Notes under the pieces: model-generated
What the model was told of the DNA's origin: nothing
The model's database searches: none
Seen by the model: only the letters and a program-made list of their open reading frames with translations
In this document: one piece after another, positions 35,231 to 43,109 of the stretch
How the letters are laid out: each line of letters opens with the position of its first letter
How positions within the stretch are numbered: the first letter of the stretch is position 1
Origin: an uncultured Collinsella sp.
GTDB lineage: Bacteria > Actinomycetota > Coriobacteriia > Coriobacteriales > Coriobacteriaceae
Reading direction: 5' to 3'
DNA: 64,000 bases
Assembly (NCBI GenBank): GCA_900542175.1
Contig: UQNC01000005.1
Span: 1 to 64,000, forward strand
Made by a program: the position numbers and the translations under genes

Positions 35231-35725
35231 TTACTTTCCTTCCTTCGCGGGCTTGAAGTCATAGGTGGGCTTCAACTTGCACTTTTTAACATCAGAGAAA
35301 TCGAGGGTAACGGACTCGCCGTCCTCGAGCTCGAGGGTCACGTTCGTCTCGGTGGCGGTGGCAATCTTGCCGGCGTACTTGCGACGGCCCTCGGTGGCGG
35401 TAGAGGTGAGCTCGCAGTTCTCGCCCACAAAGCGGGCAAAGTCACTCGGGCGGCGCAGCGGGCGCGCCATACCCGGGCTCGACACCTCGAGCGTATAGCT
35501 CGAAGAGATGGGGTCGAGCTCCTCAATCACATCGCCGACCCACTTGGTGTTGGCCGTGACGTCGTTGAGCGACAGGCTCTGACCCTCGGCACCCTCGATA
35601 CGCACGCGCACGCAGGGGGCCTTGGTGGCACCCACGAGCTCGACGTCGACGATGTCGACATCGTGCTGGGGAGCGACGGCCTCGAGCGCGTCGATGATCG
35701 CCTGCTCGGTCTTGGTCTTGACCAT
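35231..35725 (-). CDS. rimP: Ribosome maturation factor RimP
   Basis: A 164-residue RimP, needed for 30S assembly. Segments: 'YTLEVSSPGMARPLRRPSDF' is the family signature, with 'DVDIVDVELVG' before it and a C-terminal SH3-like part ('NVTLELEDGESVTLDFSDVK'). ATG 35725 has GGAGGTG in ideal position. First gene of the operon rimP-nusA-infB-rbfA and onward, only one base before nusA's start. Confidence 0.95.
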   Translation of the reverse strand: MVKTKTEQAIIDALEAVAPQHDVDIVDVELVGATKAPCVRVRIEGAEGQSLSLNDVTANTKWVGDVIEELDPISSSYTLEVSSPGMARPLRRPSDFARFVGENCELTSTATEGRRKYAGKIATATETNVTLELEDGESVTLDFSDVKKCKLKPTYDFKPAKEGK

Positions 35726-35745
35726 TGCGGCACCTCCATCCATAC

Positions 35746-35777
35746 AAAAAAGAAGCGGGGCCGAAACCCCACTTCTT
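35746..35777 (-). terminator. Leader hairpin with T-run (attenuator candidate) of rimP-nusA-infB operon
   Basis: An 11-base stem (35750-35760 with 35767-35777) with loop sequence TTTCGG on the minus strand and one G-T wobble is followed by six T. It stands between the operon's promoter (35804-35832) and the rimP start, about 20 bases before the ATG. It would end transcription within the leader unless prevented, so it is better explained as an attenuator than as the end of an upstream gene. Confidence 0.65.
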
Positions 35778-35803
35778 TCAATTACAACTTCATTTGCAAG
35801 CAA

Positions 35804-35832
35804 ACTATACCAATAGCTGCGGAAACGTGCAA
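35804..35832 (-). promoter_or_regulatory. Promoter of rimP-nusA-infB operon
   Basis: -35 TTGCAC (35827-35832), exactly 17 bases, -10 TATAGT (35804-35809). Transcription should begin near 35797, giving a leader of about 70 bases that includes the hairpin with T-run. A close-to-consensus sigma-70 promoter. Confidence 0.75.
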
Positions 35833-36094
35833 GCACCGTACGAATCTGCAGGTCAGCGTGCGCACAGCTTCTCCACAAGAATAGGACAATTGGCCGAGGA
35901 GCCCCATGCGACGCACCCTCAACAGCCCCAAAACGGGCCATGCGTCCCAATCCACGGGCCCGTTCGGACCCCAAGGGCATTCCTCCCCGAGCCCCAATCG
36001 ATCAGACTTACGCTAAGGGACATTCCGCAACAAGCCGGCCAGCAAGTCGTGCAACGACGAACCTTTCCAAATCCTCTACGGCAAGGAGGCACCC
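35833..36094. other. Intergenic region before the lipoprotein gene
   Basis: Between the divergent rimP promoter and the lipoprotein gene. A 36-codon frame (35906-36016, beginning MRRTLNSPKTG) has GGAG at good distance, but its composition is not protein-like and nothing similar is known to me. No convincing plus-strand promoter was found. Confidence 0.4.
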
Positions 36095-36667
36095 ATGAAA
36101 CACCTAGGCACCCTCTGCATGACTGCGCTCGCCATCGCAACGTGCTCGTTGGCCCTCGTGGGCTGCGGCAAGCCGAACAGCAAAACCGGAACATGCGAAC
36201 CGGATCGTGGCAGCACCAAAGCCATCGAGAAAACCGAACCCCCGGTAAGCTTCGACAAAATAGACGAAGACATCGACGATCCCCAGGGCTTAGGTCCCGA
36301 CCCCCAAGAACAGTTCCCCATCGACCTTGAGGCAGACGAGAACGTCCATGTTACCTGCGTGGGCAAGGACACCGACGGCTATGGCGACGCTGCGCTCATC
36401 TTTACGGTGAACAACAACACCGGTGTCGACATGATGTTTGGCGATGTAGACTCCTATGCCTACGTCAACGGCGTGGTCCGCGATGTGCGCATGCGCCAGC
36501 AGGTCGCAGCAGGCGAGGAAACGCGCGCCACGCTCACCTTTGTTGGCACCTTCGACGACCCGGACTTTGATGTGAACAACGACCTCAACGACATCTACCT
36601 CAACATTTGGATGTTCGAAGAGGCAACGGGCAACGTTTACTTTAGGGACCTAGTACACATCCCATAG
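36095..36667 (+). CDS. Small secreted lipoprotein, unknown function
   Basis: A 190-residue protein with a lipoprotein signal peptide: basic start MKHLGT, hydrophobic stretch and lipobox LVGC at about 21-24, so the mature protein is probably anchored by a diacylglyceryl cysteine. The mature part is acidic and Pro-rich at first, then a beta-rich region ('AALIFTVNNNTGVDMMFGDV', 'TRATLTFVGTFDDPDFDVNN') that resembles small immunoglobulin-like lipoprotein domains. AAGGAGG precedes the ATG. Alone between two terminators. Function unknown. Confidence 0.8.
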   Translation: MKHLGTLCMTALAIATCSLALVGCGKPNSKTGTCEPDRGSTKAIEKTEPPVSFDKIDEDIDDPQGLGPDPQEQFPIDLEADENVHVTCVGKDTDGYGDAALIFTVNNNTGVDMMFGDVDSYAYVNGVVRDVRMRQQVAAGEETRATLTFVGTFDDPDFDVNNDLNDIYLNIWMFEEATGNVYFRDLVHIP

Positions 36668-36708
36668 AAGACGGTGCGACGCACCGACTAAGCAGGACAC
36701 ACAACAAA

Positions 36709-36743
36709 GACGAGGGGCGATCCCAACGGAATCGCCCCTCGTC
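36709..36743. terminator. Bidirectional terminator between lipoprotein gene and leuS
   Basis: Perfect 13-base stem GACGAGGGGCGAT/ATCGCCCCTCGTC (36709-36721 and 36731-36743) with 9-base loop, followed by TTTT on the plus strand. It serves the convergent lipoprotein (+) and leuS (-) genes. Confidence 0.85.
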
Positions 36744-36771
36744 TTTTACGAGTCAGCTATGCGCGCAGCGC

Positions 36772-39348
36772 TTACTTGACCACCAGGTTGACCAGCTTGC
36801 CGGGCACGCAGATGGCCTTGACGACCGTCTTGCCCTCGAGCCACTTGGCGACGGCGGCCTCGGCGGCAGCCTGCACCTCCTCATTGGAGGCATTGCGGGG
36901 CACCTCGACGCGGCCGCGGACCTTACCAAGCACCTGGACCACGATCTGCACCGTGTCCTCAACGGACTCGGCCAGGTCGAACTCGGGCCAGGCGGCGGTG
37001 TAGACGTTGCCCTCGCAGCCGAGCGCCTCGTGCCACAGCTCGTCGGCCCAGAACGGGCAGATGGGGGCGAGGACGCTCACGATATCCTTAGCCACGCCGT
37101 AGCACATCGCCTTGTCACGGGAAGCGCCCTCAGTAGCATTGAGGTAGGCACTCGCGGCATTGACGAGTTCCATGACGGCCGAGATGGCGGTGTTGAACTG
37201 GCCGCGATCGAAGTCCTCGGTGCACTTGGCGATGGTGCGGTGACGCTCGCGATAGAGCTTCATCGCAACCTCGTCGAGCGCGGACTTGTCGAAGGCAACG
37301 TTGGCGTCGCCGGACTGGACGAGCTGCCAAACGATACGCCAGGCGCGCTTGATGAAGCGGTTGGCGCCCTCAACGGCCTTGGGATCCCAGTCGAAATCCT
37401 TCTCGGGCGGGGCGATAAACAGGATCGCCAAACGCATGGTGTCGGCGCCGTAGGGCTCGATGACCGAGCTCGGGGGCACGACATTACCCTTGGACTTGGA
37501 CATGGTGTCGCCGTTCTCGTCCTTGACCATGCCCTGGCACAGCAGGTTGGTGAAGGGCTCGTCCACACTCAGCAGGCCCAGGTCGCGCAGCGCCTTGGTA
37601 AAGAAGCGGCTGTAGAGCAGGTGCAGAATGGCGTGCTCGATGCCACCGATGTAGTTATCGACGGGCATCCAACGGTCGGCGGCCTCGCGGGAGAAAGGCA
37701 GCTCGGTGTTGTGCGGGTCGGTATAGCGCAGGTAATACCAGCTGGAGCAAGTGAAGGTGTCCATGGTATCGGACTCGCGCTTGGCCGGGCGGCCGCAGAC
37801 CGGGCAGGTGGTCTCGTAGAACTCCTTGCACTCGGCGAGGGTCTCGCCGGCGCCCAGGTCCAGGTTCTCGGGCAGCGTCACCGGCAGCTGGTCCTCGGGT
37901 ACGGGGACGATGCCGCAGTGCTCGCAGTGGATGGCTGGGATGGGGTTGCCCCAATAGCGCTGACGGGAAATGAGCCAATCGCGCAGACGGAACTCGACCT
38001 TGCGACGACCGCAGCCCATGGCCTCGAGGTCGGCCACGATCGCAGCCTCGCCCTCGGAGTGCTTGCCGCCGCGCATGCCGGTGTACTTGCCGGACTGGAC
38101 GAGCGTGCCCTCGGCAGCGTGGGCGCAATCCCAGTCGACGGTCTCGGCATGGAAGGTATCGATGGTCTCGCCGCTGGCCTCGACGGCTGCGCGGTCGTCA
38201 TCGTCCAGGATGATCGGCACGATCGGCAAATCATACTTGCGTGCGAACTCAAAGTCGCGCTGGTCGCCGCAGGGAACGGCCATGACGGCGCCGGTGCCGT
38301 AGTCGGCAACAACGTAGTCGGCAACCCACACGGGGACCTTCTCGCCGTTGACCGGGTTCACCACGTAGCGGCCGGTAAAGGCACCGTGCTTCTCGAGGGT
38401 GCCCTGGGCACGTTCGACGGCGGAGATATGCTTGGAGTCCTCGACGATCTTGGTCACGGCCTCCTCGTACTCCGTACCCTCGACGAGCTCGTGCAGACGC
38501 GCGTACTCGGGAGCCAGGACAAAGAAGGAGACACCGAAGAGCGTGTCGGCTCGCGTGGTGAAGACGGTGATCTTACCCTCGTCGCCCTCGATGGGCTCGC
38601 CATCCTGGTCGCACAGGGTAAAGTCGACCTCGGCGCCCTCGGAACGACCGATCCAGTTGGCCTGCATCTGCTTGACGCGCTCGGGCCAGCCGGGGAGCTT
38701 CTCCAGGTCATCGAGCAGCTCCTGAGAGTACTCGGTAATCTTGAAGTACCACTGCTCCAGGTCGCGCTTCTCGGGCTCGGTGCCGCAGCGCCAGCACTTG
38801 CCCTCGGTGACCTGTTCGTTGGCCAGAACGGTCTTGCAGGTGGGGCACCAGTTGACCGGGTTCTTCTTGCGGTAAACCAGGCCCTTTTCCCACAACTTCT
38901 CAAAGATCCACTGACCCCAACGGTAATAATCGGGGCTGCAGGTCTTGACCATGCGATCCAGATCGTAGGAGAAGCCCATGCGCTTCATCGTGGCGAGAGC
39001 CTGGTCCATGTTCTTATACGTCCAGGCGGCAGCCTGCGTGTTGTGCTTGATGGCGGCGTTCTCGGCAGGCAGGCCAAAGGCGTCAAAGCCGATAGGATGC
39101 AGCACGTCGTAGCCGCGCATGCGGGCCTGACGGGCCATCGCGTCGCCGATGGTATAGTTGCGCGCGTGGCCCATGTGCAGGTCGCCCGACGGATACGGGA
39201 ACATCTCGAGGACGTACTTCTTGGGCTTGCTAGCGTCGGTGTCGACGGCAAAGAGGTTGGAGTCCTCCCAGGCCTTCATCCACTTGGACTCAATGGCCTG
39301 CGCGTCGTAGGCAGGGATCTCATCCTTATGATCTGTGCAATCGCACAT
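36772..39348 (-). CDS. leuS: Leucyl-tRNA synthetase
   Basis: An 858-residue class I synthetase. The HIGH motif is in 'FPYPSGDLHMGHARNYTIGD', the zinc site in 'CPTCKTVLANEQVTEGKCWR', the editing domain in the middle ('TTRADTLFGVSFFVLAPEYA'), and KMSKS in 'DTMSKSKGNVVPP'. C-terminal anticodon-binding domain ends at 'CVPGKLVNLVVK'. ATG 39348 has AAAGGAGCTG upstream. Length is standard. Confidence 0.97.
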   Translation of the reverse strand: MCDCTDHKDEIPAYDAQAIESKWMKAWEDSNLFAVDTDASKPKKYVLEMFPYPSGDLHMGHARNYTIGDAMARQARMRGYDVLHPIGFDAFGLPAENAAIKHNTQAAAWTYKNMDQALATMKRMGFSYDLDRMVKTCSPDYYRWGQWIFEKLWEKGLVYRKKNPVNWCPTCKTVLANEQVTEGKCWRCGTEPEKRDLEQWYFKITEYSQELLDDLEKLPGWPERVKQMQANWIGRSEGAEVDFTLCDQDGEPIEGDEGKITVFTTRADTLFGVSFFVLAPEYARLHELVEGTEYEEAVTKIVEDSKHISAVERAQGTLEKHGAFTGRYVVNPVNGEKVPVWVADYVVADYGTGAVMAVPCGDQRDFEFARKYDLPIVPIILDDDDRAAVEASGETIDTFHAETVDWDCAHAAEGTLVQSGKYTGMRGGKHSEGEAAIVADLEAMGCGRRKVEFRLRDWLISRQRYWGNPIPAIHCEHCGIVPVPEDQLPVTLPENLDLGAGETLAECKEFYETTCPVCGRPAKRESDTMDTFTCSSWYYLRYTDPHNTELPFSREAADRWMPVDNYIGGIEHAILHLLYSRFFTKALRDLGLLSVDEPFTNLLCQGMVKDENGDTMSKSKGNVVPPSSVIEPYGADTMRLAILFIAPPEKDFDWDPKAVEGANRFIKRAWRIVWQLVQSGDANVAFDKSALDEVAMKLYRERHRTIAKCTEDFDRGQFNTAISAVMELVNAASAYLNATEGASRDKAMCYGVAKDIVSVLAPICPFWADELWHEALGCEGNVYTAAWPEFDLAESVEDTVQIVVQVLGKVRGRVEVPRNASNEEVQAAAEAAVAKWLEGKTVVKAICVPGKLVNLVVK

Positions 39349-39374
39349 ATCAGCTCCTTTGTTAGCTGGGTTGG

Positions 39375-39492
39375 GGCGGGGCGTTCTTACCTTTACTAGC
39401 TACTGCGGACAGTCCTGCTCGCACGAAGAGCACATTAAGTGCTCTTCGGCTCGTGCGGAACTTGCAGCGAGCAAAGGTAAGAACGCCCCGCC
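39375..39492. repeat. Long inverted repeat upstream of leuS
   Basis: A perfect 20-base pair of arms (39375-39394 GGCGGGGCGTTCTTACCTTT with 39473-39492) encloses a second hairpin with arms GCACGAAGAGCAC and GTGCTCTTC (39421-39433 and 39439-39456). It lies in the leuS leader, the inner arm ending 26 bases before the start codon. It lacks T-box features (no specifier loop layout, no TGGNACCGCG). It may be a mobile palindrome or a leader structure. Confidence 0.7.
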
Positions 39493-39529
39493 ACATCGTT
39501 AACTCGCATGATGATAGCAAATACGACAA

Positions 39530-39560
39530 GCGAGATGCCTGCGACTTGCAGGCATCTCGC
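39530..39560. terminator. Strong hairpin between guaB and leuS
   Basis: Perfect 13-base stem GCGAGATGCCTGC/GCAGGCATCTCGC (39530-39542 and 39548-39560) with 5-base loop; TTTAT follows on the plus strand, CTTGTCG on the minus. The gene-free stretch 39349-39722 holds this hairpin, the long inverted repeat and structured repeat copy A. Confidence 0.6.
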
Positions 39561-39623
39561 TTTATCTAAATAACGTGGTTGTGAATCAACCGCTATTTGT
39601 TACCCGCCCAAGCATGGTCGGGT

Positions 39624-39717
39624 TTTCCAAGTGCCGCAGATTGCCGTGAAAGAGGAGCGACGCGTACTTTTGGTACGCGAGCGACGGTTTGAACGGCAAG
39701 GTGCGGTGCTTGGGAAA
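39624..39717 (-). repeat. Structured 3'-UTR repeat, copy A (after guaB)
   Basis: On the minus strand this starts five bases past the guaB stop. Outer pairing TTCCCAAG/CTTGGAA and CCGCA/TGCGG, then the core at 39642-39698: stem TGCCGT/ACGGCA, TCAAAC on one side and CTTTCA on the other, two direct GTCGCTC repeats, and an inner hairpin GCGTAC/GTACGC with a 5-base loop. The core is almost identical to copy C (42989-43043) except in the loop. Confidence 0.65.
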
Positions 39718-39722
39718 GCCGT

Positions 39723-41234
39723 TTAGCGGTAGCTGACACTCTGCTGAGAGTCCTTGACGACTACGTCGTGGGCGCCGCCTTCGACGATGGAGGTGGAGCT
39801 CACCAGGGTCAGACGTGCCTTTTCTTGGAGCTCGGGGATCGAGAGGGCGCCGCAGTTGCACATCGTGGACTTGACCTTGTAGAGCGTGCCGCCCACGCCG
39901 TCCTTGAGGGAACCGGCATAGGGAACGTAGGAGTCGACGCCCTCGACGAAGCTGAGCTTCGCCGCGCCGCCCAGGTCGTAGCGCTGCCAGTTGCGAGCAC
40001 GCGCAGAACCCTCGCCCCAGTACTCCTTCATGTACTGGCCGTTGACGTTGACGCGCTCGGTCGGGCTCTCATCGAAGCGGGCGAAGTAGCGACCCAGCAT
40101 CATAAAGTCGGCACCCATAGCAAGGGCGAGCGTCATGTGGTAGTCGTATACGATACCGCCGTCGGAGCACACGGGCACGTAAACACCGGTCTCCTCGTAG
40201 TACTCGTCACGGGCGCGGCAGACGTCGATCAGCGCGGTGGCCTGGCCACGACCGATACCCTTGGTCTCGCGAGTGATGCAGATGGAACCGCCGCCGATAC
40301 CGACCTTGATGAAGTCGGCACCGCAGTCGGCCAAGAAGCGGAAGCCCTCGGCGTCGACGACGTTACCGGCACCGACCTTGACGTCCTCGCCGTAGTTGGC
40401 GCGAATCCACTCGATGGTGCGCTTCTGCCACTCACTGAAGCCCTCGGAGGAGTCGATGCACAGGACATCGGCACCAGCCTCGATGAGCAGCGGCACGCGC
40501 TCGGCATAGTCGCGGGTGTTGATACCGGCGCCGACCATGTAGCGCTTGTCGTTATCGAGCAGCTCGTTGGGGTTGGTCTTGTGGCTGTCGTAGTCCTTGC
40601 GGAAGACGATGCCCATAAGGTGATCGTTATCGTCGACAATAGGCAGGGCGTTGAGCTTGTTGTCCCAAATGACGTCGTTGGCAACCTTGAGGCTGATGTT
40701 CTTGTCGCCCACGATGAGCTGCTCACGCGGGGTCATGAACTCGGAGACCTTCTTCTGATGGTCATCGCGGCTGGGACGATAGTCACGGCTGGTGACGATA
40801 CCCAGGAGCTTGCCCTTGGGGGTGCCGTCGTCGGTGACCGGCATGGTGGAGTGACCGGTCTTCTCCTTAAGCTCGATGACCTGCTCCATGGTCATGTCGG
40901 GGGTCAGCGTGGAATCGGACTGAACGAAGCCAGCCTTGTGATCCTTGACGGCCTTGACCATAGCGGCCTCGGACTCGGGGGTCTGGGAACCGTAAATGAA
41001 GGACAGGCCACCCTCGGTAGCGAGCGCGACACCCATGTCGACGCCCGAGACGGACTGCATGATGGCGGAAACCATGGGGATGTTCAGGGTGATTGCCGGC
41101 TTCTCACCGCGCTTGAAGCGGGTTAGCGGCGTCTTAAGAGAGACGTTGTTGGGGATGCACTGCGAGGACGAGTAGCCAGGGACCAGCAGATACTCCGAAA
41201 ACGTGTGGGACTCACCGGGAAAGAACGTAGCCAT
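39723..41234 (-). CDS. guaB: IMP dehydrogenase
   Basis: A 503-residue IMPDH, converting IMP to XMP for guanine nucleotide synthesis. N-terminal 'VPGYSSSQCIPNNVSLKTPL', two CBS domains (about 110-230), then the barrel with 'CIDSSEGFSEWQ', 'VGAGNVVDAEGF', and the catalytic loop 'VGIGGGSICITRETKGIGRG' with the active Cys. A C-terminal flap 'EGVDSYVPYAGSLKDGVGGT' is conserved. ATG 41234 has AAAGGAG upstream. This is the long-loop variety with ...KGIGRGQ; GMP reductase is less likely because both CBS domains are present. Confidence 0.95.
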   Translation of the reverse strand: MATFFPGESHTFSEYLLVPGYSSSQCIPNNVSLKTPLTRFKRGEKPAITLNIPMVSAIMQSVSGVDMGVALATEGGLSFIYGSQTPESEAAMVKAVKDHKAGFVQSDSTLTPDMTMEQVIELKEKTGHSTMPVTDDGTPKGKLLGIVTSRDYRPSRDDHQKKVSEFMTPREQLIVGDKNISLKVANDVIWDNKLNALPIVDDNDHLMGIVFRKDYDSHKTNPNELLDNDKRYMVGAGINTRDYAERVPLLIEAGADVLCIDSSEGFSEWQKRTIEWIRANYGEDVKVGAGNVVDAEGFRFLADCGADFIKVGIGGGSICITRETKGIGRGQATALIDVCRARDEYYEETGVYVPVCSDGGIVYDYHMTLALAMGADFMMLGRYFARFDESPTERVNVNGQYMKEYWGEGSARARNWQRYDLGGAAKLSFVEGVDSYVPYAGSLKDGVGGTLYKVKSTMCNCGALSIPELQEKARLTLVSSTSIVEGGAHDVVVKDSQQSVSYR

Positions 41235-41334
41235 GTTTCTCCTTTTTCCATGCGACCGGTCGGCTGCAGGCCTCGTAGGACCCAGCCCAACCTTGGGCGC
41301 CCAATACTGGGGAAGTATCTTAACGCACTTTGAC

Positions 41335-41343
41335 TGCTACAAT
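41335..41343 (+). promoter_or_regulatory. Candidate extended -10 promoter for ModE-like gene
   Basis: TG-C-TACAAT (41335-41343) is an extended -10 element about 85 bases upstream of the regulator's start; no good -35 is present. Low confidence. Confidence 0.3.
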
Positions 41344-41427
41344 GCATGGTTTAGAAAGAGCACACGAGGGTTTGACGCAGGCTTTGCGTTTGCCCAGCAA
41401 ACACTTTAGCGGGGAGACGTGGAGCGT

Positions 41428-41772
41428 ATGAAGTACAAGACGACGGCAAAGTTGGTCATTCAAGCGTGCGACAAGGATTTGCCGGGCGTGTTCGGCCATG
41501 GCTGCGTCTTGCTGCTGCAGGGTATTGCCCGGGAGCACTCACTCAACCGCGCCGCCAAAAGCATGGGCATGGCGTATTCCAAAGCGTGGCGTATTGTAAA
41601 CGAAGCGGAAGGCCAGCTAGGCTGTAAGCTCATCGAGCGCGACGGCGCCCGCGGATCCACGCTCACCCCCGCCGGCGAGCGAGCCATAGTGGTCTACGAG
41701 GAGCTGCAGGCCGACATCAACAACGTCATCGCCACCAAAGCCGACGCCCTCATCGCCAGCATCAAAGAGTAG
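41428..41772 (+). CDS. ModE-like winged-helix regulator (N-terminal domain only)
   Basis: A 114-residue protein like the DNA-binding domain of ModE: 'VFGHGCVLLLQGIAREHSLN', 'RAAKSMGMAYSKAWRIVNEA' (helix-turn-helix) and 'LGCKLIERDGARGSTLTPAG'. The molybdate-binding TOBE domains of full ModE are missing, as in many stand-alone family members. No molybdate transport genes are near. Start uncertain between GTG 41419 and ATG 41428; the ATG was preferred. Confidence 0.8.
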   Translation: MKYKTTAKLVIQACDKDLPGVFGHGCVLLLQGIAREHSLNRAAKSMGMAYSKAWRIVNEAEGQLGCKLIERDGARGSTLTPAGERAIVVYEELQADINNVIATKADALIASIKE

Positions 41773-41812
41773 CCAATTTGGGACGGGGCTTTATCGCTAC
41801 ACAACCCCTTCT

Positions 41813-41887
41813 CATAAGTTGCGGTGAAATAGGGACTGTTTATGCTGTTAAAGCCGTAAATCAATCCCTATTTCACCGCAACTTATG
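41813..41887. repeat. Long inverted repeat with 23-base perfect arms
   Basis: Arms 41813-41835 (CATAAGTTGCGGTGAAATAG then GGA) and 41865-41887 are perfect reverse complements, with a 29-base spacer. It lies between the convergent ModE-like (+) and PLP-fold (-) genes, and may act as terminator in both directions. The size and perfect arms suggest a mobile palindromic unit. Confidence 0.75.
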
Positions 41888-41905
41888 AAGTCGAGGATGA
41901 TTTAG

Positions 41906-42898
41906 CTAGTTGCGGAGGGCGTTGTCTAGGGCGGCGGCTATGGTTAGGGGGTCGTCGGTGCCGGCGAAGAGGCGGATGGTTCCCCCCTGCTTGCCGCGTG
42001 GGGCCGAAAGGCGTGTCGTTGCGCCGCCGGCGGGCGACGTGCGGAACTCCCCCGGCAATGTGTCGAACAGCTCACCCGCACTTCGCACGATAAGGTCAAA
42101 CTCAACTGCCGGGCCAAAGCCGTGCTCGAGGATTCCCGTTGCAACCGCATGATCGGGATGCGAACCCAGCCCAGGATAGCGAACGTTACACACCATCTCG
42201 TTAGCAGCCAGATACTCGGCCAGAGCACGGGCGCGATCGAAGTGCGCCTGCATGCGAGCATCGAGCGAGGACAGCCCGCGTTCTAGCACGTCGGTCTCCT
42301 CGGCAGACAGGTCAAGCGCGGGCGCACCGCAGCCCGCAAACAACGCGTGCGCGCACTCTGCGGCGGCATCCACGCGATGGCGCTTAAGCTGCGAGCGCGC
42401 CACCGAAGCGGCGACGAGCTTGCGCGGCGCAACGCCGGCACACACGCGGTCGAGCGCCTCGAGCGAAAGCACGGCGCCCAGACGCAACGGGTTGCACCCA
42501 AAGACGCCCGACACAGTGTTATCAACCACGAGCAGCGCATGCGACTCACGAGCCGCGCGGCCCAGAGCGCGAAGGTCGGGCACACGCAGACCAAACCCGC
42601 CGATGGAGTTGACGAACCACCACAGGTGCGGCCCCTCGGCATCAAACGAAGCATCAAAGCCCTCGGACGCAGCAGCAAACGCCGCAGCCGCGGGCTCCCC
42701 CACCAGCGCAACATCGTAGCCATCAAAGCCGCAGGCAAACGCATCGGCAAAGTCGTCCGCAAAGGCCACCAAGCGATCGCCGGGCTGCACAATCCCCAGC
42801 ATCGACAGCGCCGCCGGCACATGCGAGGCCGCAACAAGACGCGCCTCACGCGCACCAGCCCTTGCAGCCCAGGCCTCTTCTAACTGTTGCACGTCCAC
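41906..42898 (-). CDS. Cys/Met-metabolism PLP-fold protein, probably lacking the catalytic lysine
   Basis: A 330-residue relative of cystathionine gamma-synthase/methionine gamma-lyase enzymes. Landmarks are 'LLVVDNTVSGVFGCNPLRLG' (the Asp that contacts the PLP ring), 'NVRYPGLGSHPDHAVA' and 'TRLSAPRGKQGGTIRLFAG' near the end. Normal members have about 380-400 residues and carry the PLP lysine in S-x-T-K-Y about 20 residues after DNT; here that stretch is 'LSLEALDRVCAGVAPRKL', with no such motif. It may be an inactive paralogue. The start is GTG 42898 with AAGGGACGG upstream. Confidence 0.75.
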   Translation of the reverse strand: MDVQQLEEAWAARAGAREARLVAASHVPAALSMLGIVQPGDRLVAFADDFADAFACGFDGYDVALVGEPAAAAFAAASEGFDASFDAEGPHLWWFVNSIGGFGLRVPDLRALGRAARESHALLVVDNTVSGVFGCNPLRLGAVLSLEALDRVCAGVAPRKLVAASVARSQLKRHRVDAAAECAHALFAGCGAPALDLSAEETDVLERGLSSLDARMQAHFDRARALAEYLAANEMVCNVRYPGLGSHPDHAVATGILEHGFGPAVEFDLIVRSAGELFDTLPGEFRTSPAGGATTRLSAPRGKQGGTIRLFAGTDDPLTIAAALDNALRN

Positions 42899-42979
42899 GC
42901 GACACCGTCCCTTAAATAATAAAACTGAACCAAATTAGCCATCCTGGAAGAGCACGCGCCAGCGAGCGGGCAGCGGTCG

Positions 42980-43060
42980 TGGCGAGGTGCCGTGAAAGAG
43001 GAGCGACGCGTACTTCATGTACGCGAGCGACGGTTTGAGCGGCAGATCGCCCGGCAGATG
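42980..43060 (-). repeat. Structured 3'-UTR repeat, copy C (after pel operon)
   Basis: Core at 42989-43043: stem TGCCGC/(T)CGGCA with one G-T wobble, TCAAACC and CTTTCA flanks, direct GTCGCTC repeats and inner hairpin GCGTAC/GTACGC. It is 67 bases past the stop of the last pel-operon gene. Differs from copy A mainly in the 5-base loop. Confidence 0.65.
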
Positions 43061-43079
43061 CCCGCGCAGCGTCGAGCGG

Positions 43080-43103
43080 TCCGGCGTTCGTTAGAACGCC
43101 GGA
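43080..43103 (-). terminator. Hairpin directly after the DUF4956 gene
   Basis: Stem CCGGCGTTC/GAACGCCGG with short loop, seven bases past the stop codon. Same type as the hairpin after rpoD (24178-24205); no strong T-run. Confidence 0.55.
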
Positions 43104-43109
43104 ACAAAA

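Noticed and set aside
35906..36016. 36-codon frame with ribosome site upstream of the lipoprotein gene
   Set aside because: Ser/Pro-rich random-looking translation, no promoter seen, no link to regulation of the lipoprotein.
39349..39500. T-box riboswitch in front of leuS
   Set aside because: The leader has a long palindrome but none of the T-box sequence marks, and the helix order is wrong.
24066..43103. CRISPR array from the repeated elements
   Set aside because: Only three copies, kilobases apart, each inside a gene 3' region; no regular spacing and no cas genes.
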